In this document: positions 1 through 7,997 of the stretch, piece by piece
Position numbering within the stretch: position 1 is the stretch's first letter
How the letters are laid out: every line of letters starts with the position of its first letter
NCBI GenBank assembly: GCA_964564695.1
Contig: CAZMCC010000040.1
Location: 1-33,367, forward strand
Source of the DNA: CAZMCC01 sp964564695
Lineage (GTDB): Bacteria > Planctomycetota > Phycisphaerae > Phycisphaerales > UBA1924
Length of the DNA stretch: 33,367 bases
Direction of reading: 5' to 3'
Position numbers and translations under genes: made by a program
Notes under the pieces: model-generated
The model's input: only the letters and a program-made list of their open reading frames with translations
Told to the model about the DNA's origin: nothing
The model's database searches: none

Positions 1-166
1 GGCGTTCGCGGAGGTGGGCTTTCTTGTCGTTGAGGAGGGAGACGAGGGTGTTGAAAGCCGTGCGGATGGCGGCCTTGAGTTCTTCGAGTGGGATGACGTC
101 GGCGAAGCAGAGTGTGGGGGTGGGGATGGCGGCAGCGGCGGCGGTGGTGTGGGTGTTGTGTGCCAT
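1..166 (-). CDS. Unknown protein, N-terminal part (cut by window edge)
   Basis: Reading leftwards from an ATG at 166-164 there is an open frame of 55 codons running off the window with no stop. It begins MAHNTHTTAAAAAIP and continues into an amphipathic, probably helical stretch (PLEELKAAIRTAFNTLVSLL). The Ala/Thr-rich first 18 residues are low complexity. I do not recognise a family. Codon use (GCC, CTC, ACC, third-position C) matches the genuine genes here, which is the main reason for calling it. It would be transcribed away from the hairpin-rich gap at 167-719. No clear Shine-Dalgarno precedes the ATG, so the start is tentative. Confidence 0.45.
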   Translation of the reverse strand, partial: MAHNTHTTAAAAAIPTPTLCFADVIPLEELKAAIRTAFNTLVSLLNDKKAHLRER

Positions 167-366
167 GCGTGCTATTTTCGCGCGCGGCGGGTTTTGTGCA
201 AGAGGGAAGTTGGTAAGTACGGATATCTGCGCGCAAATGCGCTTGTTAGTACAAGTCTGTGTGGCGGATGGGGCGTGGCGTCGGAGAAGAGGGGTGCCAC
301 GCACAAAGCCGTGTCTGATTCCCCGACTGCTCGCAACCCCGGAAATCAGGTCGGAGCCCGCGAAGA

Positions 367-396
367 CATGCTCAAGCTCAGAGCAGCTTGAGCATG
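367..396. repeat. 12-bp perfect hairpin with CAGAGC loop
   Basis: Arm CATGCTCAAGCT (367-378) pairs perfectly with AGCTTGAGCATG (385-396) around the hexaloop CAGAGC (379-384). CCACCC follows immediately. The same loop and a similar CACCC flank recur in the hairpins at 568-595 and 639-662, although the stem sequences are unrelated. Confidence 0.8.
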
Positions 397-514
397 CCAC
401 CCGGGCGTGGTTGCGGCGACGGTGTTGCCGAAGAGCTGCGTCAGCGTGGCCAGTCGCTTCCGCTCCCGGCTCTTATTTGGCCTCGCGCGGGATGTGGTTG
501 AAATGTGACGCTCG

Positions 515-542
515 CATCGAAGTCCGAAGCGGACTTTCGATG
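515..542. repeat. 12-bp hairpin with a single bulge
   Basis: CATCGAAGTCCG (515-526) pairs with CGGACTTTCGATG (530-542) around the loop AAG, with one bulged T. GGCACG overlaps and follows its right edge, resembling the GGCACCC flank of its neighbour, but its loop is not CAGAGC. Confidence 0.7.
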
Positions 543-567
543 GCACGCCGGCGTCTGGGGACTCACA

Positions 568-595
568 CACTACCGGCCCAGAGCGGCCGGTAGTG
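568..595. repeat. 11-bp perfect hairpin with CAGAGC loop
   Basis: CACTACCGGCC (568-578) pairs with GGCCGGTAGTG (585-595) around CAGAGC (579-584), followed by GCACCC. It has the same loop and flank as the hairpins at 367-396 and 639-662. Confidence 0.8.
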
Positions 596-638
596 GCACC
601 CATACCGAACGTCATCACGCGCGGAGGCAGAGCGCAGT

Positions 639-662
639 CCCGGCGGACAGAGCTCCGCCGGG
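639..662. repeat. 9-bp perfect hairpin with CAGAGC loop
   Basis: CCCGGCGGA (639-647) pairs with TCCGCCGGG (654-662) around CAGAGC (648-653), followed by GCACCC. It is the third CAGAGC hairpin in 300 bases and the nearest one to the minus-strand stop codon at 720-722. Confidence 0.8.
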
Positions 663-719
663 GCACCCGGGCCAAGAGGCGCGGGGGAAGAGGCCCGCTC
701 GCTTACACTCGGGGTTCGT

Positions 720-3146
720 CTAGGCGCACTTGCCGCCGAGGGAATCGACGAACCACTGGTTGATCATGTCCGACACGTCGGTCGAGTTCGAGATCCCGTC
801 GCCGTTGAAGTCGGCCAGCAGCGTGCCGTTGGCCTGGTCCTCGAACCAGAGGTTGATGAACTCGCCCACGTCGGTGGAGTTCACGATGCCGTCGCCGGTG
901 ATGTCCGACGGGCAATCGGCCACATCCACGCCGGGCCGCGGCATCAGCATCACGGGGCGAATGCCGTCGTCCACGCGGACGTCGTACCGATCGATGCCGA
1001 CCACGCCCGTCGCCATCAGCTCCACTGTCCACACGCCGGCGCCGTTGTCCGTCACCGTACCCACTGCGGTCGCTCCCGCCGATCCCGGCGCGATGGTCAC
1101 CTGCGGCGGCGAAACCGCGGCCGTGATCGCCAGGCCCTGCCAGTCGCGCAGGGTCAGCGTCATCGTCCGGGGCGACACGTCCCGCGCGCCCATGTTCACC
1201 GGGGTCGAGACGAGCGACTGCACGGCGTCGGGGCGTCCGATGAGGGCGGTGCGCCACGGGCCGAACATGCCGTAGAGCTGGATCACCGGGTCGGGGGCGC
1301 TGACCGGCTGGTCGGCCACGTTGAAGCTCATGAAGTACTGGCCCTGCGCGAGTCCGATGCCGCTGACGAACTGGCCCGGGTGGGCCGCGCCGCGGTTGGG
1401 GACGATGAGGGTGCTGTTGATCCCCGTGCCGGCGTAGTTGATCGCGGCGTCCATGTCGCCGTCGTTGTCGAGGTCCGCGAGCTCGGCCCCGAGGTAGCCG
1501 CCCTGGCTGAAGGCGGTCTGGTGGTCGAAGGTGGTCCCCAGCACCAGCCCGGACGGCGAGCCGTTGATCACGGTCGCCCGGAACTGCACGCACGTGAGGT
1601 ACACGTCGGGAATCCCGTCGCCGTTGACGTCGCCGATCGCGATCCCGTTGGGCCGGAACGGCAGCGTGATGTCGTTGCGGGTGAAGCCGATCCCGCCCCC
1701 ACCGTTGTTCTTGAGCTGCACGAGGATCGACGGGGTGGTCTGGGCGGCCACCGCGATGTCCGGGTCGCCATCGTTGTCGAAGTCGCCGGTGACGATGAAC
1801 GTCGGCGTCGCGGGCGTGGCGAACGTGCCGCCCGAGGAGAACACACCAAGGCCGTTGTTCACGAGGACGGTGACCTGCGACTGGGTGCGGTTGGGGACGA
1901 CGAGGTCGAGGTCGCCGTCGTGGTCAAAGTCCGCGGTGGCGATCGCACGGGGGTCGGCGCCGCAGGGGACGTCGACCCGGGGCAGAAATCCGCCCGATCC
2001 GTTGCTCATGAGCAGGCTCACCTGCCCGGTGGAGCTGCTGGCGACGGCCGCGTCGAGGCCGTTGAGCCCGTCGAAGTTCCCGAGTGCCGCCGCGAAGGGC
2101 GAGGCGGCGACGCCGGTATCGGCGCGGGGCGCGAATCCGCCCGCGCCGTTGCCGGGCCACACGCTGAGGGTGGCGGCCGTGCCGTTGACGCTGAGCACGT
2201 CGGCGTTCCCGTCGCCGGTGATGTCGGCGATGCCGCTCCAGCGCGGGCCTGCGCCCGATGCGAGAGTTGTGGGCGTCGAAGCAAACTGGGGGTAGCCGCG
2301 CCCCGGCACGGTGGTGTTCATGAGCACCGACACGGTCGCGCCGCCGTTGTTCGCGACGGCGAGGTCGCGCTTCTTGTCGGCGTTGAGGTCGCCCGCCGCC
2401 GCCCAACTGGGGTTGACGCCGCAGCGGTAAGACCCGAGGGCCCCGTCCTCGTCGCCGGCGCGGGCGACGAGCATGTACGCGACGTGGGCGGATTTCGTGA
2501 ACGCCGGCGGCGGCGAGCCGCAGCCGGGAGGGTTGTCCTGGGAGCACGAGCAGCGCCCGTCGCCGCCCATCGAGCGTGCGGCCTCCATCGACTGCATCAG
2601 GCGCGCGGGCAGGTCGCCGGGGCCGTTGATCGCGGCCTCCACGGCCTCGAGCACCACCGGGGCCCCGGTGAGCACGTTGCCCTGGATCGCGTACCACACC
2701 GTCCCGACCCGGCCCACGTAGCTGTACTCGTACGACCCCGCTTCGCCGCCGCGCCACTGGCCCGCGCCGGTTCCGGTAAACGTCGCCGAGCGTCCGAGCG
2801 CATCGGCGATGCCGTACTGGCGGGACTGGTGGCTGGTGTCGAACGTCGAGAGCTGGGTGATGATCGTGGCGGGCGCGACGCCCTCGGCGAGGCGGTCGCG
2901 GATGAACGTGCGGTTCTGGAAGTTGATGTCGACGGACGACTGGGCCGACGCCGCGCCCACGCCCGTGAGGAGCACGGGCGTGCCTTCCTTCAGGTCGAAG
3001 CCGGACAGGCACGTCGCGCACCCCACCGCGACCTCGCCGGTGCGCGTGTCGACCAGGATGATCGACCACGTCGCCTGGGCCGTCCCCGCCGCCGAAAGCA
3101 ACGTCCCGGCCGCCGAGGCGGCCACGATCCACGACCGAGAACCCAT
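720..3146 (-). CDS. Exported DUF1028 / FG-GAP repeat protein with GC-type dockerin
   Basis: About 808 residues. I start at the second of two adjacent ATGs (3146), because GGAGGTGC lies just upstream and gives about 5 bases of spacing; the first ATG at 3149 would be only 2 bases away. A signal peptide (residues 1 to about 25, ending AQA) precedes a DUF1028 domain (about 26-245; WSIILVDTRTGEVAVGC), a family with an Ntn-hydrolase-like fold and poorly defined activity. A run of FG-GAP/VCBS beta-propeller repeats follows (about 260-620; GDFDNDGDPDIAV, ADFDHDGDLDLVV), each with a Ca-binding DxDxDGxxD loop. The C-terminus is a two-repeat dockerin (DITGDGIVNSTDVGEFINLW ... DFNGDGISNSTDVSDMINQW) bracketed by a Cys just before it and the final GGKCA. 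The protein is inferred to act at or outside the cell surface. The DUF1028-propeller-dockerin combination is unusual. Confidence 0.9.
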   Translation of the reverse strand: MGSRSWIVAASAAGTLLSAAGTAQATWSIILVDTRTGEVAVGCATCLSGFDLKEGTPVLLTGVGAASAQSSVDINFQNRTFIRDRLAEGVAPATIITQLSTFDTSHQSRQYGIADALGRSATFTGTGAGQWRGGEAGSYEYSYVGRVGTVWYAIQGNVLTGAPVVLEAVEAAINGPGDLPARLMQSMEAARSMGGDGRCSCSQDNPPGCGSPPPAFTKSAHVAYMLVARAGDEDGALGSYRCGVNPSWAAAGDLNADKKRDLAVANNGGATVSVLMNTTVPGRGYPQFASTPTTLASGAGPRWSGIADITGDGNADVLSVNGTAATLSVWPGNGAGGFAPRADTGVAASPFAAALGNFDGLNGLDAAVASSSTGQVSLLMSNGSGGFLPRVDVPCGADPRAIATADFDHDGDLDLVVPNRTQSQVTVLVNNGLGVFSSGGTFATPATPTFIVTGDFDNDGDPDIAVAAQTTPSILVQLKNNGGGGIGFTRNDITLPFRPNGIAIGDVNGDGIPDVYLTCVQFRATVINGSPSGLVLGTTFDHQTAFSQGGYLGAELADLDNDGDMDAAINYAGTGINSTLIVPNRGAAHPGQFVSGIGLAQGQYFMSFNVADQPVSAPDPVIQLYGMFGPWRTALIGRPDAVQSLVSTPVNMGARDVSPRTMTLTLRDWQGLAITAAVSPPQVTIAPGSAGATAVGTVTDNGAGVWTVELMATGVVGIDRYDVRVDDGIRPVMLMPRPGVDVADCPSDITGDGIVNSTDVGEFINLWFEDQANGTLLADFNGDGISNSTDVSDMINQWFVDSLGGKCA

Positions 3147-3302
3147 CATGCACCTCCGGCTGAAACCGCTTTGCCGACACGCCCCCGCCAGACGTTCAGC
3201 GTACTTCAAGCTCGTTGCCACCGCCATCCCCCGCACGCGGGATTGGGCGAAAGCCGCGGTATTTGTGGGGGCACAACCCGCGGGCCGGGTGCAAGGAATC
3301 GG

Positions 3303-4598
3303 CTACTTGAGGCGCTCGACGATCACCTTCACCGCGGGCGGCTGCTCGGTCTCGCCCTGCACCCAGGGGCGCAGGAGCGAGCGGTGGTTGGCCTCGGCGT
3401 AGACCACGTCGTCGGCGCCTTCGAGCTCGGCGGAGGTGACGGGGACGAGGCCGTCGCTGACGAGGCGGCCGAGTTCGTCGATTGCTGCGATCGCCTTCTC
3501 CGAGTCGGTGCTGTCCTTGAACGCCTGCTGCACGATGGGCCACGCGAGCGTGGCCTTGAGATCGACGCCCTCGAGGGCCGACCCGCCGGCGAGGGTGCCG
3601 ACGACGACCGTGATGGGGATCTCGTCGCGTGCGGGCGCGGCGGTCGTGCCCTTGACCCACTTGGGGGCCGGGCGTGCGTTGAGTTCGGTGAGGTATGCCG
3701 AGCCGGGCACGAGGTCGCGCGTCGTTTCCCCGGACCCGTCGTTGAGGAACGTCATCAGTTGCGAAGGGTCGACGCCGCTGCTCTCGATCCACCCCGCGAA
3801 GTAATCCCGCGCCCCGCGTGCCGCCCGCACCGGCGCGAGCCACGATCCGCGGTTGGGTGTCGCGATGAGCACGACGCGCCCGATCCGGGGCAGTCCCTGC
3901 CCCTTGCTTCCTTCGGCGGGGGCGGGGAATCCGTTGTACTGCTCGGCCCGGGTGATGACGTCGCGGATGAGCAGCCCGCCCGACGAGTGCCCCACGAGGT
4001 CGACGCGCTCAACGCCGCGCTTGGCGAGGTCTCGCAGCGCGGCCGCGAGCATGTCGGCCCCCGGGCGCAGCGCGCGGTCGCTTCCCGCGTCGAACCGCGC
4101 GATCAGCACCGGCGAGCGCGACTCCGCGAGGGCCGCGGCGAGGGCGGGGGCCGCCGTGTCGAAGATCGTGCCCCGCTCATCGAATCCGCCGACCATCAGC
4201 ACCGCGCGGGCCGGGAGCTTCGCGTTCGCATCGACGGCGGGCTCGATCCATTTCGCGGTCGCGCCGTCGAACACGCGCACGCCCGCGCCGGCGTCCTTCG
4301 ACTTGGCCGTCGCTTCCTCGATCGCCCTGGCGAACCGCGCCTCCGGGGATTCTCCCCCCGGTGTCGCCGCGGCCCGCTCGTCCAGCCACGCCAGCGCCGC
4401 CTCGGCCGGGCTCGCGGCCTTCGCCAGCAGGCGATCGGCCGCGATGCCCGGGTCTTCGTGCTTTGCGGGCGCGGTCGCCGTCGGCGCGGGCGGCGTGGTC
4501 GTCGGCGGCTCCGTCAATTGGGCGCACGCCACGCCCGCGGCCGTCAGGACCGCGAACGCACATCCCGCCGGCACGCACCATCGATGTCTGCTCGTCAT
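3303..4598 (-). CDS. Exported alpha/beta-hydrolase (lipase/esterase-like)
   Basis: 431 residues from the ATG at 4598; an upstream GTG at 4610 is possible, but GGGAG is then too close. The N-terminus (MTSRHRWCVPAGCAFAVLTAAGVACAQ) is a signal peptide, followed by a Pro/Thr/Ala linker (about 28-48). The hydrolase core has strand VLMVGGFD (133-140), the nucleophile elbow G203-H-S205-S-G with Ser205 as likely nucleophile, Asp382 (SDGLVPV) and His405 (ANHRS), in the usual Ser-Asp-His order. The region around 193-260 resembles PGAP1-like and triacylglycerol lipases (VDLVGHSSGG, VVLIATPNRGS). It lies 52 bases downstream of the MCE gene on the same strand, so a lipid-related substrate is plausible but inferred. 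The substrate cannot be read from sequence. Confidence 0.85.
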   Translation of the reverse strand: MTSRHRWCVPAGCAFAVLTAAGVACAQLTEPPTTTPPAPTATAPAKHEDPGIAADRLLAKAASPAEAALAWLDERAAATPGGESPEARFARAIEEATAKSKDAGAGVRVFDGATAKWIEPAVDANAKLPARAVLMVGGFDERGTIFDTAAPALAAALAESRSPVLIARFDAGSDRALRPGADMLAAALRDLAKRGVERVDLVGHSSGGLLIRDVITRAEQYNGFPAPAEGSKGQGLPRIGRVVLIATPNRGSWLAPVRAARGARDYFAGWIESSGVDPSQLMTFLNDGSGETTRDLVPGSAYLTELNARPAPKWVKGTTAAPARDEIPITVVVGTLAGGSALEGVDLKATLAWPIVQQAFKDSTDSEKAIAAIDELGRLVSDGLVPVTSAELEGADDVVYAEANHRSLLRPWVQGETEQPPAVKVIVERLK

Positions 4599-4650
4599 TG
4601 CCCTGTGCACTCCCGCATGGCCGTGCGCATCACGCGCCCCCCCCGGGCGA

Positions 4651-5967
4651 TCATTGCCTCTCGTTGAGGCGCTCGAGGAAGCGTGCCTCCGCTTCCTGGT
4701 ACTTCGCGAACGCGGCCTCGAGCTGCTTGGCGAGCTCCGCGGCCGACGCCCGGTCGATGGCGCCCGGGCCCGCGCCCTTGGGGTCGCTCAGGGCCTCAAG
4801 CGACGCGGCCGCCGCCTTGAGGTCGCTCGCCGCCAGCGCGTAGGAACGGGCCGCGTCGAAGAGCGCCTCGTTCTCGAGCTCCTTCGTGCCCGTGGGCCCG
4901 CCCAGGAGCTTCCACGGGGCCGCCCGCACCTCGGTCGTCGTCAGCTTGAGCTGGTCGGAGGCGAGGCGGGCGTTCGCCATGATCGTGCGGATCTCGGGCG
5001 TCTGCTCCTTGAGGAGCGACGACACCCGCTCGGCCGAGTCGCGGAACGCCTCCAGGCTTGACTGCCCGGCCGTCAGCGCTTCCTGCACCTGCACCCACCC
5101 CTCGGTGTTCGCCTTGTGGGCGAGCTGGCGGGCGTTCTCGATCGTCTCGTCGAAGCTGGGCCGGTTGTAGTCGATCGCGGCGGTCATCCGGTCGATGACG
5201 CTCTGGTAGCCGGTGCGTGCCTGCTCGGCGAAGGGCTTGAATGCGTCGATGAAGTCCTGGGCGGACGTGAGCGTGTGGTCGACGCGCTCGGCCCATCCGG
5301 GCCACCGTTCAGCCACGTCCTTGGTCACGGCGCGCACGTCCGAGACGATGCCCTTGACCTGCTCGGTCGTGGGGTCGACCTCGCCCTCGACCTTGCTCAC
5401 GATCCGGTTGAGCTTGGCGGTCGTCTCTTCGACCTGGGCGATGATGCGCTGCACCTGCTCGCGCTGGTCCTTGCCGTAGCCGGCCTGTCGCAGGAACGGG
5501 GCCATCCCCTCCTGGCCGGTGAGGACCTCGTCCTCCTCGAGCACGGGGTTGCCGCCCTGTGGCGCGGCGATGCCCAGCCCGGTGCCGGGCGAGACGATGT
5601 TCACCTTCGTCCCCACGCCCAGGAGCGGCACGACGAGTTCGACCACGGCGTCCTCATAGATGGTCAGGTCGGCGCGGACCTCGCACACGACGTCGATGGC
5701 GATCGGCCGGTCCGCGCCGCCAGCCGGCGTCTCCAGGAACGACCAGTCCGTCACCTTGCCCACGGGCTGGCCGCCCAGGAGGACGATCGAGCCGGCCTCG
5801 ACGCCACCGGCGCCGATCTCGAGCGGGAAGCGCACGATGTACGAGCGCGTGCTCTGCAGGAGCGTGGAGCCGCCCGCGAGCGCGATCACCACCGCCACCG
5901 CCAGCGCGATGGACGCGAGCACAAACCCGCCGGCGATAATGTTGTTTCGAGAGCTGCGTGCGGCCAT
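4651..5967 (-). CDS. MCE-domain (MlaD-like) lipid-transport protein
   Basis: 438 residues from ATG 5967. Layout: a short basic N-terminus, one transmembrane helix (about 9-31, IIAGGFVLASIALAVAVVIAL), a single MCE/MlaD domain (about 41-140; YIVRFPLEIGAGGVEAGSIVLLGGQPVGKV and the GVGTKVNIVSPG hairpin), then a long, mostly helical C-terminal part (about 165-435) with Thr/Val/Glu-rich heptad character and DUF-like repeats. MCE proteins bind lipid and form hexameric periplasmic channels on an ABC transporter. The ATPase gene lies 115 bases upstream on the same strand, as in mla/mce operons. The long helical tail is closer to the tube-forming or planctomycete/actinobacterial MCE type than to the short E. 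coli MlaD. No permease gene sits beside it. Function as a lipid-transport subunit is well supported; the cargo is unknown. Confidence 0.9.
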   Translation of the reverse strand: MAARSSRNNIIAGGFVLASIALAVAVVIALAGGSTLLQSTRSYIVRFPLEIGAGGVEAGSIVLLGGQPVGKVTDWSFLETPAGGADRPIAIDVVCEVRADLTIYEDAVVELVVPLLGVGTKVNIVSPGTGLGIAAPQGGNPVLEEDEVLTGQEGMAPFLRQAGYGKDQREQVQRIIAQVEETTAKLNRIVSKVEGEVDPTTEQVKGIVSDVRAVTKDVAERWPGWAERVDHTLTSAQDFIDAFKPFAEQARTGYQSVIDRMTAAIDYNRPSFDETIENARQLAHKANTEGWVQVQEALTAGQSSLEAFRDSAERVSSLLKEQTPEIRTIMANARLASDQLKLTTTEVRAAPWKLLGGPTGTKELENEALFDAARSYALAASDLKAAAASLEALSDPKGAGPGAIDRASAAELAKQLEAAFAKYQEAEARFLERLNERQ

Positions 5968-6082
5968 CGTCGTCCGTTCTGAACGCCCCCCCCGCCCCTC
6001 GAACCCCGTAGCGAATCTCCGAATCGTCCGACCCCGACGCACGCGCCCGGCATCGTGGCCGGGTGCGGTGGGGATGGCGTGA

Positions 6083-6988
6083 TTATCCCCTGTGCCGGGT
6101 GGGCTGGACGCTCGGCGAGGGAGCGGCCGGGTCGTCCCCGGTCCCCAGAAGGTCATCGGCGTAGTTCGTCTGGGCCCGCCGCTTGGTGATCGGGCCCTCG
6201 GCGTCGCCGCGCAGGAACTGCCGGATCAGCCTTAAATCCTCGCTCATCTGCGCCGACTCCTCCAGGCTCGCCTTGCGGAGGGCGTCGAACCAGTCGCGCG
6301 ATTCGACGGCCAGCATGCGGCCCTTGTCAAGCATCGCCATCCGGTCCGCGATCGTGAACGCGGAGTCCATTTCGTGCGTCACGACCACGCTGGTGACCCC
6401 GAGCTTGCGGGTGAGGTCGACGATGAGGCGGTCGATCTCGGCGCTGGTCACGGGGTCGAGGCCGGCGCTGGGCTCGTCGTAGAAGAGGATCTGGGGGTCC
6501 AGCGCGAGCGCCCGCGCGAGGCCGGCTCGCTTCTTCATGCCGCCGGAGATCTGGGCGGGGTACTTCTCGGCGTGCTCGCGCAGGCCGACGAGCTCGAGCT
6601 TGATCTTGACCATGATGTCGATGGTGAAGGGGTCGAGCTCGGTGTGTTCCTGGAGGGGCAGGGCGACGTTTTCGGCGATGGTCATCGAGTTGAAGAGGGC
6701 GCCGCTCTGGAAGAGGATGCCGAACTTCTTGCGGACCTCGTCCATTTTCCGCTCGCGCAGGCCGCGGATGCTCTGGCCGAAGATGCGGACGTCGCCCGAG
6801 TCGATGGGGATGGAGCCGATGAGGCAGCGGAGCAGGGTGCTCTTGCCCGAGCCCGATCCGCCCATGATGACCATGGTCTCGCCGGGGAGGATCTCGAGGT
6901 TGATGCCGTCGAGCACGGCCCGCCCGTCATAGAGCTTGACGAGGTCTCGGGCCTCGATCATCGGGCCGCGTGCGTGCGGCGTGGACAT
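6083..6988 (-). CDS. MlaF-like ABC transporter ATPase (first copy)
   Basis: 301 residues from ATG 6988 (MSTPHARGPMIEARDLVKLY). A GTG at 7045 would add 19 residues and an ATG at 6961 would remove 9; none has a good ribosome site. Complete ABC ATPase: Walker A GGSGSGKST (43-51), Q-loop Gln94 (ILFQSGALFNSMTIAENV), signature ISGGM (147-151), Walker B ILFYDEP (167-173) with catalytic Glu172, D-loop SAGLDP and switch His205 (VVVTHE). The phrase FQSGALFNSMTIAENVALPL is characteristic of MlaF, the ATPase of the MCE lipid transporter. The C-terminal 50 residues are polar and not conserved. It should energise transport by the MCE subunit encoded just downstream, but needs a MlaE-type permease, which is absent from the window. 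Confidence 0.92.
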   Translation of the reverse strand: MSTPHARGPMIEARDLVKLYDGRAVLDGINLEILPGETMVIMGGSGSGKSTLLRCLIGSIPIDSGDVRIFGQSIRGLRERKMDEVRKKFGILFQSGALFNSMTIAENVALPLQEHTELDPFTIDIMVKIKLELVGLREHAEKYPAQISGGMKKRAGLARALALDPQILFYDEPSAGLDPVTSAEIDRLIVDLTRKLGVTSVVVTHEMDSAFTIADRMAMLDKGRMLAVESRDWFDALRKASLEESAQMSEDLRLIRQFLRGDAEGPITKRRAQTNYADDLLGTGDDPAAPSPSVQPTRHRG

Positions 6989-7053
6989 CGTCAGGCGCTG
7001 CGTGCTCTTTGGCGCTTCTTCGGACACGCGGAAATATAGCGACACGGAATCGA

Positions 7054-7917
7054 TCAGCCGCCGCCGCCGCCCGAGCCGCCGGGCGCGGGATCGGCGGGCT
7101 TCTCGGGCGTCTCGGGCTTGTCCGGCGGCGGGGGCGTCGGTGTCCCGGAGCCGCCGGGGGCGGGGGGCGTCGGAGTCGGGAACATCGTGCCCGCGGAGGT
7201 GCGCGGGTAGAGCCAGAGTTCCTTGGACATGTCGGGCTTCGCCACGCCGATGTTCATGAACGCGAGCGTTCCCTGCCCGCCGCGGTGATCGATCTCGAGC
7301 AGCAGGAGGCCCTGGCCCTTCTCGAACTCGACCGGCCAGGGGATGGTGTTGTTGAACTGCGGGTTGGAGCCGCTCTGGTTGGCCTGGCCCATCATCTGGC
7401 CGACCTTGGCCCAGGCGCGGTAGAGGTCCATCATCGAGTCGGGGAGCGACTTGAAGGCGCCGAACTCGGCCTTCACGTCGGTGGCGAACTGGGTGATCTG
7501 GGCGTCGGTGATGTTCGTCGACGCGGTGGGGCTGAGCATCTTGCGGATGGCCGTGTTGTCGCCCTTCTCAAGCCCGCTGAGGCCGGCCTGGGCCGGGACG
7601 ATGATGGTGCGGTTGATCTCCTGCACGACGCCCACGGCCCCGATCCCCACGAGCACCCAGATGCCGGTGAAGATGAGCCCGAGCACCACGCCGCCGACCG
7701 CCAGGCCTGTGCCCCGCACTCGACCCTTGGAGGAAGAGATGAGGAAGATGGCGGCGACGCCGATGAGGATGGCGATGATGCCGACGAAGGGGAGGCACCC
7801 GAGGATGCCGCAGACCAGGGCGATGACGGCCATCACGCTCATGCGTGCCGGGGTGGGGATTCCCGAGAAGTCGTCGCCGCCGATCCGTCCGGGTTGCGCG
7901 TAGGGGTTCTGGCTCAT
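7054..7917 (-). CDS. DUF4190-like membrane protein with Pro/Gly-rich tail
   Basis: 287 residues from ATG 7917, preceded by GGAG at 5 bases spacing. A short N-terminal polar part (MSQNPYAQPGRIGGDDF) is followed by two or three transmembrane helices (about 25-60 and 72-100; ARMSVMAVIALVCGILGCLP, GLAVGGVVLGLIFTGIWVLV), the typical DUF4190 arrangement. A soluble domain of about 130 residues, probably periplasmic, carries no motif I recognise. The last 50 residues are a Pro/Thr/Gly linker-like tail ending in five or more glycines. It is 80 bases downstream of the cysteine desulfurase and about 65 bases upstream of the MlaF-like ATPase, all on one strand, so it may be co-transcribed. Function unknown. 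A much longer frame continues upstream through the desulfurase gene, but that part is only an antisense-phase shadow. Confidence 0.8.
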   Translation of the reverse strand: MSQNPYAQPGRIGGDDFSGIPTPARMSVMAVIALVCGILGCLPFVGIIAILIGVAAIFLISSSKGRVRGTGLAVGGVVLGLIFTGIWVLVGIGAVGVVQEINRTIIVPAQAGLSGLEKGDNTAIRKMLSPTASTNITDAQITQFATDVKAEFGAFKSLPDSMMDLYRAWAKVGQMMGQANQSGSNPQFNNTIPWPVEFEKGQGLLLLEIDHRGGQGTLAFMNIGVAKPDMSKELWLYPRTSAGTMFPTPTPPAPGGSGTPTPPPPDKPETPEKPADPAPGGSGGGGG

Positions 7918-7997
7918 AAGGCTCCAGTGTAACGGTCTCTCAGGATGTATGGGAACCCCCGGCGCGGGTTTCATGGCCCGGTCATGGAGGGGTGGGG

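Larger units (their letters stand above)
167..719. other. Gene-free stretch with clustered hairpins
   Basis: About 550 bases lie between the partial gene at the left edge and the stop of the dockerin protein. Forward ORFs here have no recognisable product and poor codon use. The stretch contains four strong inverted repeats, listed separately: 367-396, 515-542, 568-595 and 639-662. The one at 639-662 lies about 60 bases downstream of the minus-strand stop at 720 and could end that transcript, although no T-run follows on that strand. Confidence 0.6.

Noticed and set aside
1380..4667. 1095-codon forward ORF
   Set aside because: Antisense shadow of the dockerin protein and hydrolase; no recognisable product and Arg/Val/Gly/Asp-heavy composition typical of GC-rich antisense frames.
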